A DNA stretch of 64,000 nt, taken from the NCBI GenBank assembly GCA_036339375.1, contig JAYZBC010000025.1, positions 54,026 to 118,025 of the forward strand. Direction: 5' to 3'. Source of the stretch: JAYZBC01 sp036339375 (GTDB lineage Bacteria; Pseudomonadota; Alphaproteobacteria; MPNO01; UBA2964). Below the pieces are notes generated by a model, which did not search any database, was not told the origin of the DNA, and worked only from the letters and a program-made list of their open reading frames with translations. Made by a program: the position numbers and the translations under genes. This document shows, one piece after another, positions 36,567 to 45,323 of this stretch; position 1 is the stretch's first letter; every line of letters starts with the position of its first letter.

Positions 36567-37493
36567 GTGAAAACAAAAGTGGCTATCATTGGTTCAGGAA
36601 ATATTGGTACCGATTTGATGGTGAAAATTTTGAATGGTTCCAAGGACTTGGAAATGAGTTGTTTGGTGGGGATAGATCCAGAATCCGACGGTTTAAATAA
36701 AGCTAGAAAAATGGGTGTAGCAACGACCGATAGAGGTATAAATGGATTGGTAGAAATGGACGAATTTCAAAAAATTGAAATTCTATTCGATGCTACCTCC
36801 GCTAAAGCCCATGCTCAACATGATCAGGTTGCACGAATACATGGAAAGCAAATTATTGATATGACCCCGGCTGCCATTGGCCCGTATGTTGTACCAGTCG
36901 TAAATATTGACCAACACCTAAACTCGCCAAATATCAATATGGTATCTTGTGGAGGACAGGCTACCATACCCATGGTAAACGCAGTCCAAAAGGTTTCAAA
37001 GGTTCATTATGCAGAGATTGTTGCTTCAATAGCCAGTCAATCAGCGGGACCAGGAACAAGGGCAAATATCGACGAATTCACCAAAACTACCGCAACCGGC
37101 CTTGAAGTTGTTGGGGGTGCAAAAAGGGGGAAGGCAATCATTGTATTAAACCCTGCAGAACCTCCTATGATGATGCGTAATACAGTTTACACGCTAAGCG
37201 AAAACACAGACACTGAGGTAATTATTGAATCTGTTAAAAAACAGGTAGAGGAAATACAAACCTATGTTCCTGGTTATCGACTTAAACAAGAAATTCAATT
37301 CGAAAGAATTGGGGACAACATACCCCTTAAAATACCCGGTTTTGGCGAATTTGTTGGGGTGAAAACGACGGTTTTTCTTGAAGTCGAGGGGGCAGCACAT
37401 TACCTCCCGAGTTATGCAGGTAATCTCGATATCATGACATCTTCTGCACAGAAAACAGCTGAACGATTAGTCCAATTAAAAAGGATGGCGTGA
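36567..37493 (+). CDS. dmpF: Acetaldehyde dehydrogenase, acylating (DmpF/MhpF type)
   Basis: Converts acetaldehyde, NAD+ and CoA to acetyl-CoA, receiving the aldehyde through a tunnel from the aldolase. The Rossmann start VAIIGSGNIGTDLM is followed by the catalytic Cys128 in NMVSCGGQATIPMV. 308 residues is normal. It begins with GTG after a good AAAGGAG and overlaps the aldolase gene by four bases (GTGA), as expected for subunits that form a complex. Confidence 0.96.
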   Translation: MKTKVAIIGSGNIGTDLMVKILNGSKDLEMSCLVGIDPESDGLNKARKMGVATTDRGINGLVEMDEFQKIEILFDATSAKAHAQHDQVARIHGKQIIDMTPAAIGPYVVPVVNIDQHLNSPNINMVSCGGQATIPMVNAVQKVSKVHYAEIVASIASQSAGPGTRANIDEFTKTTATGLEVVGGAKRGKAIIVLNPAEPPMMMRNTVYTLSENTDTEVIIESVKKQVEEIQTYVPGYRLKQEIQFERIGDNIPLKIPGFGEFVGVKTTVFLEVEGAAHYLPSYAGNLDIMTSSAQKTAERLVQLKRMA

Positions 37494-38542
37494 GTATGAA
37501 CATTGACACAAAACAAAAAATTTATGTCCAGGACACCACTCTTCGAGATGGTATGCACGCCATCAAACACAGCTACACCCCAGAACAAGTAAAGGCTATT
37601 TCCAAAGCGTTAGATGAGGCCGGGGTCAATGGGATAGAAGTAACCCATGGCGATGGACTTTCCGGTACCTCATTTAATTATGGTTTTGGAACAAATACTG
37701 ATCTGGAATGGATTGAAGCTGCAGCAAGTGTAGTGCAAAACGCAAAGCTAACTGTATTACTTATTCCAGGCATTGGTACAGTTGAAGATTTGAAAAACGC
37801 CCATGCCGCCGGGGCAACTTCGGTTCGCGTTGCAACCCATTGCACGGAAGCAGATGTTTCCAAACAACATGTGGAATGGGCCCGTGAAAACGGTATGGAC
37901 GTGGCTTGCCTTTTGATGCTGGCGCATATGACAGAACCAAGAGCTTTCGCAAAACAAGCAAAGCTGATGGAGTCGTATGGTGCCCACTGTATCTACGTGA
38001 CGGATTCAGCCGGGGCCTTGCTACTTGATGGGGTAACGGACCGTTTCAAAGCTATGGCAGAAATTTTGGAACCGAAAACGCAGACCGGAATGCATGCTCA
38101 CAACAATCTCGGACTTGGGGTGGCTTTCAATCTTTTCGCATTAGAACAAGGGGCTACACGCATTGACGGCTCTCTAGGTGGTATGGGAGCAGGTGCCGGA
38201 AACGCTCCACTAGAAGTTTTTATAGCAGTTGCCGATCGGATGGGCTTAAATCACGGTTGTGACGTCTTCGGGCTTATGGATGCTGCGGATGATTTGGTTC
38301 GGCCGCTTCAGGATCGTCCTGTACGAATTGATAGGGAAACCCTTTCTATAGGATACGCAGGCGTTTATTCCAGCTTTCTTCGTCACGCAGAAAATGCCTC
38401 CCAAATGTATGGCATTGATACGCGTGATATTTTGGTGGAATTAGGAAAACGTCGGATGGTGGGTGGGCAAGAAGATATGATTGTAGATGTAGCTCTGGAC
38501 CTCGCAAAAACCCAATCTCAAGGAACTCTCGAAAATGCCTGA
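37490..38542 (+). CDS. dmpG: 4-hydroxy-2-oxovalerate aldolase (DmpG/MhpE type)
   Basis: Metal-dependent TIM-barrel aldolase splitting 4-hydroxy-2-oxovalerate into pyruvate and acetaldehyde. The N-terminal QDTTLRDGMHAIKHSY holds the Arg, Asp and His of the active site, and GMHAHNNLGLGVA the two metal-binding histidines. The C-terminal DmpG-specific communication domain is present in the 350 residues. The start can be GTG 37490 or ATG 37496. It overlaps the following decarboxylase gene by eight bases. Confidence 0.96.
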   Translation: MSMNIDTKQKIYVQDTTLRDGMHAIKHSYTPEQVKAISKALDEAGVNGIEVTHGDGLSGTSFNYGFGTNTDLEWIEAAASVVQNAKLTVLLIPGIGTVEDLKNAHAAGATSVRVATHCTEADVSKQHVEWARENGMDVACLLMLAHMTEPRAFAKQAKLMESYGAHCIYVTDSAGALLLDGVTDRFKAMAEILEPKTQTGMHAHNNLGLGVAFNLFALEQGATRIDGSLGGMGAGAGNAPLEVFIAVADRMGLNHGCDVFGLMDAADDLVRPLQDRPVRIDRETLSIGYAGVYSSFLRHAENASQMYGIDTRDILVELGKRRMVGGQEDMIVDVALDLAKTQSQGTLENA

Positions 38543-39302
38543 TATTAACGCAATAGCTAAAACCGTCGATGATGCTGCACGAAACGCAAAGGCAATAAGG
38601 CAACTCAGCGATTCAATAGAGATCACTGTCAAAGACGCCTATGCTATTCAATCAGCTGCTTTTCAAAGACGTCTTGCACGTGGCGAAAAGCAGGTAGGGA
38701 TAAAAATGGGTTTTACAAGCCGTGCGAAAATGATCCAGATGGGATTGAATGATATGATTTGGGGCCGTCTTTCGAACGGAATGTTAGTAGAAGACGGAGA
38801 CTCAATTAATTTTAACAACTACGTTCACCCTCGCGCGGAACCAGAATTAGCATTTTTGTTGAGACGTTCACTTGAAGGACCAATTACCGCTACAGAAGCC
38901 CTGGCTGCAGTTGATGCCGTCGCACCGGCGATTGAAATTATTGATTCGCGTTATCGTAATTTTAAATTTTCTCTAGCAGACGTTATTGCAGACAACAGTT
39001 CCTCTTCAGGTTTTGTTTTAGGAGCATGGAATAAAGTAAACACGGATTTAAGTAATCTTGGCATGATACTAGAAATCAATGGGCGACCCATGCAAATAGG
39101 GTCGTCAGCAGCAATTTTAGGGCACCCTATTCGGTCCCTAGTTGCGGCGTCCCGTCTTTCCAGTGAAGCCGGGGAAATTCTAGAGGCCGGCTGGATTGTC
39201 ATGGCTGGGGGGGCAACAGCTGCACATCCACTTAAAAGAGGTGATTATATTAGGAATGTCGTCCAAGATATTGGTTTTACAGGCTTTTCTGTGTCTATAT
39301 AA
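38535..39302 (+). CDS. dmpH: 4-oxalocrotonate decarboxylase (DmpH type)
   Basis: Decarboxylates 4-oxalocrotonate to 2-hydroxypenta-2,4-dienoate. It is a paralogue of the hydratase three genes upstream, but VGIKMGFTSRAKMIQMG and IDSRYRNFKFSLADVIADNSSS match the decarboxylase branch. 255 residues. In known systems the decarboxylase and hydratase form one complex and both are kept here. The tautomerase (DmpI, about 62 residues) that usually follows is not present. Confidence 0.9.
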   Translation: MPDINAIAKTVDDAARNAKAIRQLSDSIEITVKDAYAIQSAAFQRRLARGEKQVGIKMGFTSRAKMIQMGLNDMIWGRLSNGMLVEDGDSINFNNYVHPRAEPELAFLLRRSLEGPITATEALAAVDAVAPAIEIIDSRYRNFKFSLADVIADNSSSSGFVLGAWNKVNTDLSNLGMILEINGRPMQIGSSAAILGHPIRSLVAASRLSSEAGEILEAGWIVMAGGATAAHPLKRGDYIRNVVQDIGFTGFSVSI

Positions 39303-39420
39303 TTTAATTTCTGGGATAAAAACAGGTTGGCACAGACTGCTTGCCAAGTGTAGTATCCGACGCTCCTATTACCCATCATAGAGTAAATGTATCGCTTAAT
39401 TTAAAAATTTAAGAGTTTCA

Positions 39421-39744
39421 ATGAGTAATTTTGAGTATCATGCTGTCGCTAAAACGGATGACCTCGACCCAGAAGAAGTCATCGCAATCTTCATAGAGGA
39501 TGAAGAAATCGCATTATTTAATGTCGATGGCCAATTTTTTGCAACACATGGTGTTTGCACCCACGAAAATGTAGGCCTTGCTGATGGTTTTGTTGAGGGT
39601 GACCTTATAGAATGTCCACTCCACAGTGCTTGTTTTGAAATTAAGACAGGAAAGGCAGTCAATCCCCCTGCCGAAATCGACCTTAAGACTTATCCTGTAA
39701 AGGTTGAAGGGGATACTATTTACGTGGGCATGGAAAAAAAGTAA
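39421..39744 (+). CDS. Rieske-type ferredoxin (first of tandem pair)
   Basis: Small soluble [2Fe-2S] protein, 107 residues. The Rieske ligands are Cys46-x-His48 and Cys65-x2-His68 in CTHENVG and CPLHSACF, with 16 residues between the pairs. This type carries electrons from a ferredoxin reductase to a ring-hydroxylating oxygenase. It starts 118 bases after the decarboxylase gene, a gap with no terminator I can identify. The next gene encodes a second, diverged ferredoxin. Confidence 0.93.
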   Translation: MSNFEYHAVAKTDDLDPEEVIAIFIEDEEIALFNVDGQFFATHGVCTHENVGLADGFVEGDLIECPLHSACFEIKTGKAVNPPAEIDLKTYPVKVEGDTIYVGMEKK

Positions 39745-39771
39745 AAAACACAGGTATTAGAGGAGCAAATT

Positions 39772-40107
39772 ATGACTGATGAAGAAATTGAATTTCACGT
39801 TGTAGCCCAAAGCGGGGATGTCAACGAAGATGAACCGGTAGCCGTAACGGTTGGACGGATGGATATAGGACTATATAAATTAGATGGCGAAATTTATGCT
39901 CTCGATGATATTTGTACACATGCTTACGCCTGCCTATCTGATGGTTACATTGATGAAGGTCAAATTGAATGCCCGCTCCATGGTGCTTGTTTTGATATCA
40001 AGACAGGCAAGGCTTTGACAGCTCCTGCTTCAATAGATTTGCGTGTTTATCCAGTAAAAATTGATGGGGACCAAATCTCTGTTGGATTACCAAAAACTAA
40101 TAGCTGA
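39772..40107 (+). CDS. Rieske-type ferredoxin (second of tandem pair)
   Basis: 111 residues, with the same layout as its neighbour: Cys48-x-His50 and Cys67-x2-His70, in CTHAYAC and CPLHGACF. It shares the ECPLH-ACF-IKTGKA block with the first copy but differs over much of the rest, so the duplication is old or the two were acquired for different oxygenases. AGAGGAGCAAATT precedes the ATG. The ferredoxin reductase gene begins 19 bases downstream. Confidence 0.93.
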   Translation: MTDEEIEFHVVAQSGDVNEDEPVAVTVGRMDIGLYKLDGEIYALDDICTHAYACLSDGYIDEGQIECPLHGACFDIKTGKALTAPASIDLRVYPVKIDGDQISVGLPKTNS

Positions 40108-40126
40108 ATTTTAAGCCGTTCTTTTT

Positions 40127-41353
40127 ATGAGCGACAACCGACAATTTTTAATCATCGGAGCTAGTCAAGCTGGAGGATGGGTAGCTAAAACCCTCCGTAC
40201 TGAGGGTTTTGAAGGCTCTGTAATCTTAATTGGTGAGGAACCGTATTTCCCATATGAACGTCCTCCATTATCAAAAGGTGTGTTAGCAGGAGACGCAACT
40301 CTTGAAAGTACTTATTTCTGGACACCCGAAACATATGATGAATTAAATATAGATGTCAGACTAAAGACACGGGTAACCAAAATTAATAGGGGGAAAAAGC
40401 AGCTTACCCTTGATGATGGTGAAACCCTAAATTTTGACCGTTTAGCGATAACCACTGGTGCAAGGGCACGTAATTTATCAATAGAAGGTTCAAATTTAAA
40501 AGGAATTTTTTATTTACGCACATTGGCCGATACTGAAGCCATTCGAACTAACCTGAAGGAAAGAACAAAGATATTAATCGTTGGTGGTGGCTGGATCGGC
40601 CTGGAGTGCGCTTCAACTCTTAAAAAGCTAAATTGTGAGGTTACAATTATAGAAACAGCAGATCGCCTCTGCGGTCGTGCTGTCACTCCAGAAATTAGTG
40701 ATTGGATGCTCCATTTCCATACTAGTCGTGGGATTGAAGTAAAATTGAATACAACATTAAATAGTTTTTCTGGAGGGTCCAATCTAACGCAGGCCAACCT
40801 TTCAAACGGAGAGGCCGTGAAAATTGACATGGCTATAATTGGCATCGGTGTGATCCCCAATGTTGAATTAGCAGAAGATGCGGGACTAGAAGTAGACAAC
40901 GGTATCGTCGTAGATATCAAAACCAGGACATCCGATCCAAATATTTTTGCTGCAGGCGATGTCACTAACCACCCAAACAAAATTTTAGGCAGAAACATAC
41001 GTTTGGAATCATGGGAAAATGCACAAAATCAAGGAATTGTTGCTGGAAAAGCCCTCTTAGATTTGGCAGAACCCTATGCCGAAATTCCGTGGTTTTGGTC
41101 AGATCAGTTCGACGCTAATATCCAAATGATCGGCTTGCCAGAAAATTGGGATTCTACAGTAACCCGAGGTGAGCCAAAGTCCGATGAATTTATAACTTTC
41201 TATTTAAAACACGACCAAATCATTGGTGCAATTTCTATCAATGACCCACGAAACTTGCGTTTTGCGAAAAGATTAATGCAGGCAAAAAAACATATATCCG
41301 TTGATGATTTAGCAAACACACAGATCAAATTGCAATCTCTAATGAAAAATTGA
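40127..41353 (+). CDS. NAD(P)H-ferredoxin reductase (FAD-dependent, oxygenase type)
   Basis: A 408-residue two-dinucleotide-domain flavoprotein of the putidaredoxin/ferredoxin reductase family. The FAD-binding start is FLIIGASQAGG, PPLSKGVLAG follows, the NAD(P)H site is LIVGGGWIGLECA, and IFAAGDVTNHP closes the FAD domain. It should reduce the two ferredoxins encoded just upstream. No terminal oxygenase gene is in the window. Confidence 0.93.
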   Translation: MSDNRQFLIIGASQAGGWVAKTLRTEGFEGSVILIGEEPYFPYERPPLSKGVLAGDATLESTYFWTPETYDELNIDVRLKTRVTKINRGKKQLTLDDGETLNFDRLAITTGARARNLSIEGSNLKGIFYLRTLADTEAIRTNLKERTKILIVGGGWIGLECASTLKKLNCEVTIIETADRLCGRAVTPEISDWMLHFHTSRGIEVKLNTTLNSFSGGSNLTQANLSNGEAVKIDMAIIGIGVIPNVELAEDAGLEVDNGIVVDIKTRTSDPNIFAAGDVTNHPNKILGRNIRLESWENAQNQGIVAGKALLDLAEPYAEIPWFWSDQFDANIQMIGLPENWDSTVTRGEPKSDEFITFYLKHDQIIGAISINDPRNLRFAKRLMQAKKHISVDDLANTQIKLQSLMKN

Positions 41354-41360
41354 TAGGAAT

Positions 41361-41798
41361 TTAAAGCAACCCCAAAATTCTTAACTCTTTAGCCATTTCA
41401 TCGGGCAAACTTGTTTCTCGCCTGGGTGAGCCCACCAAATCATCTGGCGCAGCAGCCTCTTCTAAATACCGCCACCCTTGTATAGGTTTCTGTTGTATTA
41501 ACACTGTCTGAATAAGGTTAGGATCTAGAAAAATTGCACAACGAGGGCGTCCATTTCGTCCTAAGGCTTCTCCAAAACTTTTTATTCTTTGGCGCGCGCA
41601 AATATACCCTTTAATGATCCAATAAATGGAACCACCATCTAAAACAGAAAGATCACGCTTTGGTTTGTTTTTGGTGAGGTGGCGCAATTCTCCTTTAGCT
41701 CCTAAATTCTTGCCTAATTGCAAACGCTCCCGCTGTACCGCAAGCAAGTGGTCAAAACTTTCGATTCTAACCGCCATTTTTAGAAGATGAAGGGCCAT
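41361..41798 (-). CDS. DUF1489 family protein
   Basis: 145 residues of the alphaproteobacterial DUF1489 family, function unknown. Recognisable blocks are the N-terminal LHLLKMAVRI, LDGGSIYWIIKGYICARQRI in the middle, RPRCAIFLDPNLI and QGWRYLEEAAAPDDL. No membrane segment or cysteine cluster. It ends seven bases from the convergent reductase gene. Confidence 0.88.
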   Translation of the reverse strand: MALHLLKMAVRIESFDHLLAVQRERLQLGKNLGAKGELRHLTKNKPKRDLSVLDGGSIYWIIKGYICARQRIKSFGEALGRNGRPRCAIFLDPNLIQTVLIQQKPIQGWRYLEEAAAPDDLVGSPRRETSLPDEMAKELRILGLL

Positions 41799-41975
41799 AC
41801 AAAATTATGAGCTGAATTAATTAAATGATCTAGGCTTTAGTAAACAAATAAAAAAACAGGAACCAAAACCAATGTTTTATTCAATACTTAGACTATTGAA
41901 CATTTTTTTAGCAATCCAAATATAAATTGAAAATTCAGCCTTTGTTTTTAATTTTGAGACCACAGCTCCAAAATA

Positions 41976-43355
41976 TTAATTCGGGAAATAACCTAAAAAT
42001 TCCCACCAGAGAAATTGTAATGGAACCGACACCAGCCATCCGAAAACCACAAATGGAAGCAATAACCTCAAAAATGCTGAAATTGGTAGTCCAGAAATTG
42101 CTTTTGTTGCGACAAGAGGCGGTGCTTGATAAGGAAAAATAACCAATGCCCAAGCTGAAACCTGGGCCATCAAAACCGTCACTAAAGGCCAGCCCGTTGA
42201 AACAGATAGGCTCTCCGCAACAGCAGTCATAATTGCTGGTTGGCCAGGAAGGGTTGTGACTAATTGAAGAGCAAACCCTATCCCAACGACAGAAAGAAAA
42301 TTGCCAAAATTATCACCCGGAGTAACATCAAAGTTTATAATTAACCAATTTGCTAAAACTTCTCCGAGACCCGACTGGGTTACGACACTGCCCATACCAA
42401 TTACTCCGGCAAGAAAAATTATCGGTCCGAAGTTAATTTTTTTTATTATTTCAGCTGCGGGCAATAATCCTGTAAATGGTAATGCACAAAAAATACCTGC
42501 CCCAAGAGATATCCAAGCCGGCGAAACACCATGAAAATTATCGGTTCCCCACAGAGTGAGGGTGACTATTAAGATGCATATGAGTTTTTTCTCAACAATT
42601 GTTAGCGGGGTTTTTGTTTCTGTATCACTATTTTTTGGAGAAATTTCATCGGGGAAAATACACCTAATCATGAGGGGTAATACACACATACTTAGAAAGC
42701 CGATCACAGGAAAATGTAAAATAAACCAGTCGGAGTAGGTAAACTGAACTTTGTGAATTGCTTCCGCGGCACCGGCTAAAACAACGTTTGGTACATTGGA
42801 TGGGAGAATAGAAAACGTTGGAATCAATGTTCCAACACCAACAGCTAAAACCATCCCAATGCGTCCATTTCGGGCTTTAACAAATCCCAATCGGTCAGCC
42901 AAAGCCAAAATGACAGGCAACATTATAGTTACACGTCCAACAGCTGAGGGCATCAAAAAAGCTAAAAGCGTCATCATTACAACAGTCCCTGTTATAATAG
43001 ATAAATAATTACCACCAAATAGCTTTTCCAAATTACGAGCTATTCTCATAGCAAGGCCGGATTCCTCTATAGCTATACCAAGTATTAAACCACCAAGTAC
43101 CAACCACACAGCGCCCGATAAAAAACCGGAAAAGACAACGTCTGGTGGTGCTACAGAAAAAATTAGACACAAAAAGAAAAAAATAAGAGCTGAAAGATAT
43201 TCCGGTAGAGCCGCTGTTACAAATAACCCAAGGGTCATTGTTACAATGCCAGCTGTACGCAGGACTGGGTGATATCCAATTGGCGAAATTGGAACTAAAA
43301 ATAATACCAACCCTATTATTACAGCACACCAAGCAATTGAGTTGTTGAGTGTCAC
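41976..43355 (-). CDS. SLC13/DASS-like anion permease
   Basis: Inner-membrane permease, 459 residues, with about 11-12 hydrophobic segments and two similar halves, suited to sodium-coupled uptake of di- or tricarboxylates. The first half has LPSNVPNVVLAG at the hairpin tip where the family carries SNT. The second half has TTLPGQPAIMTA, where a second SNT-like motif would be expected but is missing. Both changes make the substrate and ion coupling uncertain. The small membrane protein gene lies 28 bases upstream on the same strand. Confidence 0.82.
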   Translation of the reverse strand: MTLNNSIAWCAVIIGLVLFLVPISPIGYHPVLRTAGIVTMTLGLFVTAALPEYLSALIFFFLCLIFSVAPPDVVFSGFLSGAVWLVLGGLILGIAIEESGLAMRIARNLEKLFGGNYLSIITGTVVMMTLLAFLMPSAVGRVTIMLPVILALADRLGFVKARNGRIGMVLAVGVGTLIPTFSILPSNVPNVVLAGAAEAIHKVQFTYSDWFILHFPVIGFLSMCVLPLMIRCIFPDEISPKNSDTETKTPLTIVEKKLICILIVTLTLWGTDNFHGVSPAWISLGAGIFCALPFTGLLPAAEIIKKINFGPIIFLAGVIGMGSVVTQSGLGEVLANWLIINFDVTPGDNFGNFLSVVGIGFALQLVTTLPGQPAIMTAVAESLSVSTGWPLVTVLMAQVSAWALVIFPYQAPPLVATKAISGLPISAFLRLLLPFVVFGWLVSVPLQFLWWEFLGYFPN

Positions 43356-43383
43356 AGCGGCTAGTTATTAATTTTAAATATCA

Positions 43384-43596
43384 TTATAATAAAAACCAAG
43401 CAGCAAGGCCTAAGAAAATGGAAAACGCAGCAACATCTGTAATTGCTTCTCTCAAAGGCTCAACAAGGGTACGCGTATCGAAGCGAGCTTCATCCTTCAG
43501 TGAAACTGAAACGTCAGACACAATTTTAGGACTTAAACCCAACATTTCCTCTGCCTGGACCAAAAGTTCACCAGGAGCCGGTGCTGGATTGACCAT
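43384..43596 (-). CDS. Small hypothetical protein with C-terminal membrane segment
   Basis: 70 residues. The N-terminal half is hydrophilic (VQAEEMLGLSPKIVSDVSVSL), and the last 15 or so residues form one hydrophobic segment ending in two leucines, as in tail-anchored proteins. I do not recognise the family. It starts at an ATG 85 bases from the tRNA-Leu 3' end and could be co-transcribed with the permease downstream. An overlapping plus-strand frame is less protein-like. Confidence 0.5.
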   Translation of the reverse strand: MVNPAPAPGELLVQAEEMLGLSPKIVSDVSVSLKDEARFDTRTLVEPLREAITDVAAFSIFLGLAAWFLL

Positions 43597-43681
43597 GGCA
43601 TACCCCTATTTTTTTGCAACGCTTAGACGAATTAGATCCACGAATTGGAAAAAATATAAAACTTAGGTGGTCCAGTTTGAA

Positions 43682-43768
43682 TGGTGCGGTCGAGAAGACT
43701 CGAACTTCCACGGGATTTCTCCCACAGCGACCTCAACGCTGCGCGTCTACCAGTTCCGCCACGACCGC
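43682..43768 (-). tRNA. tRNA-Leu (anticodon GAG)
   Basis: An 87-base class II tRNA. The acceptor stem is GCGGTCG with CGACCGC, the anticodon stem CAGCG with CGCTG around loop TTGAGGT (anticodon GAG), and a long variable arm GTGGGAGAAATCCCGT follows. The T loop is TTCGAGT and CCA is encoded. GAG reads CTC and CTT leucine codons. It is divergent from lipB with 86 bases between. Confidence 0.97.
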
Positions 43769-43854
43769 AAATTCAATAGAAAAATTCAACTCGAACCGTA
43801 TAATGGAGCGGGGAATAGCAAATTGGCGCCTCATTCGCAAGAGTAAGAAACAAA

Positions 43855-44526
43855 ATGAAAAAAAAATATGTAGATTGGAAGGAAACTTGGTCACGTCCAG
43901 TCGACTACGAGGATGCGGTCGAAACGATGGAAAGTCGAATTAGATCAATCCGAAATGGAACTAAAAATGAACAGGTATGGCTATTGGAACATCCTTCAAT
44001 CTATACCGCCGGAGCAAGCGCTCATCCTTCGGATTTATTAGACCCAACTCGATTTCCTGTATACCAAACAGGGAGAGGTGGAAAATACACCTATCACGGA
44101 CCAGGCCAACTAGTAGGTTACGTGATGCTAGATCTAATGCATCGTAATTATGACACTAAAAAATTTATTTTCGACTTAGAACAATGGATCATAGATACGT
44201 TAATGGAATTTGGTGTGGAGGGAAAAAGGCGCCAAAGTCGTATTGGAATTTGGGTGGAGAAAACAGCAAAAGGTACTCAATTGATAGAGGAGGCTAAAAT
44301 TGCTGCAATTGGTGTCCGCATTCGGCGATGGGTCACTTATCACGGTATTTCATTAAACATTAAACCAGATTTGAAAAACTTTTCAGGAATTATTCCGTGT
44401 GGAGTAGATAATTACGGTGTCACCTCTTTAGATAACTTAGGTATCGCCACAAGCTCCAAAGAAGTAGCCGAGAAATTTAAAAAGAAATTCAAAAAAATTT
44501 TCGATAACGCTTCGTTTGAAGGATAA
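43855..44526 (+). CDS. lipB: Octanoyl-[acyl-carrier-protein]:protein octanoyltransferase
   Basis: Transfers octanoate from ACP to lipoyl domains, the first step of endogenous lipoate assembly. The signature RGGKYTYHGPGQL is complete, Lys148 lies in AKIAAIGVR and the acyl-binding Cys182 in IIPCGVDNYG. 223 residues is normal, with a short insertion (KTAKGTQLIEE) before the lysine. A TATAAT lies 51 bases upstream at 43799-43804 but has no clear -35 partner. Confidence 0.96.
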   Translation: MKKKYVDWKETWSRPVDYEDAVETMESRIRSIRNGTKNEQVWLLEHPSIYTAGASAHPSDLLDPTRFPVYQTGRGGKYTYHGPGQLVGYVMLDLMHRNYDTKKFIFDLEQWIIDTLMEFGVEGKRRQSRIGIWVEKTAKGTQLIEEAKIAAIGVRIRRWVTYHGISLNIKPDLKNFSGIIPCGVDNYGVTSLDNLGIATSSKEVAEKFKKKFKKIFDNASFEG

Positions 44527-44602
44527 TTAAACTCTATAGGAACTTCATTCTCATAAATACACAATGCAATCCACCGGTAGAACTTTAAACCAGTTTATCG
44601 GC

Positions 44603-45304
44603 TTAAACTCCAGTTTCCGCCAACTTAATAAAACGTTCTGCGTTGAAAAATTCAGACTTAATGCCTTCACGGCGCCGCTTATTCTCTTCATCGTCACCCC
44701 ATTTTTCTACTTGATACAGTTCTTCGAGCAACGCACTCCTAAAGGCCTTTTCTGCAGAAAAAAACCCTTTTGCCAACGCTAAACTTAAAATTATTGAGTT
44801 GGAAAGACTTGTAACTAGCTGAATTCCGGCTATTGAAAAGTCATTAAAATCTGCGATTAAATTTTCAATTTTTAATAGTACTTCGCTGTTTTGTTTAACA
44901 TAAAGAATGTCAGTTGTAGTTTGGATTTCAATGTTAAAGGTCTTAAAAATCCAATCGATAGCGGGTTGCCATTCCTTTTTCTGACGATGGGCCAGCTCAA
45001 TTGGGGATTTTATACGATAACATAATAAATCGCTGTTGCCGTAACCAGAAAGTTCTTCAATGATCTGATGTCTTTTTTCTTTAACCCGATCAATAGCTGT
45101 ATTTGCTAACTTAGTAAAAGGCATTTTTAATGGAAGAATGACAGTTTTTTGGTTTTCCCATTCCTCCTTTACCGCCTCAGCTAATAAAAGATTTGGTAGG
45201 ACAAGGTTATTCTTTCCGGGAGTTTTTACCGAGTTTTTGTCCAATAAAATTGTCCAACCGTCTTTTACACTTTTTGTTTTTACTGTTCTATAAAAACGTT
45301 TCAT
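44603..45304 (-). CDS. ATP12-family F1 ATP synthase assembly chaperone
   Basis: 233 residues matching ATP12, which in mitochondria protects the F1 alpha subunit during assembly and is otherwise largely restricted to alphaproteobacteria. Signs are KRFYRTV at the start, LLDKNSVKTPGKNNLVLP, PFTKLANTAIDRV and DLLCYRIKSPIELAHRQ. It is third in the rluC-HAD-ATP12 run on this strand, an arrangement common in this class. Confidence 0.93.
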   Translation of the reverse strand: MKRFYRTVKTKSVKDGWTILLDKNSVKTPGKNNLVLPNLLLAEAVKEEWENQKTVILPLKMPFTKLANTAIDRVKEKRHQIIEELSGYGNSDLLCYRIKSPIELAHRQKKEWQPAIDWIFKTFNIEIQTTTDILYVKQNSEVLLKIENLIADFNDFSIAGIQLVTSLSNSIILSLALAKGFFSAEKAFRSALLEELYQVEKWGDDEENKRRREGIKSEFFNAERFIKLAETGV

Positions 45305-45323
45305 AAGATTTGTTATTGTAGAA

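Noticed and set aside
43349..43666. 105-codon plus-strand frame overlapping the small membrane protein gene
   Set aside because: Low-complexity basic composition, no ribosome site, and it conflicts with the more protein-like minus-strand frame.
43799..43804. TATAAT upstream of lipB as a promoter
   Set aside because: Perfect -10 hexamer but no -35 element at 15-19 bases, so it was not listed.
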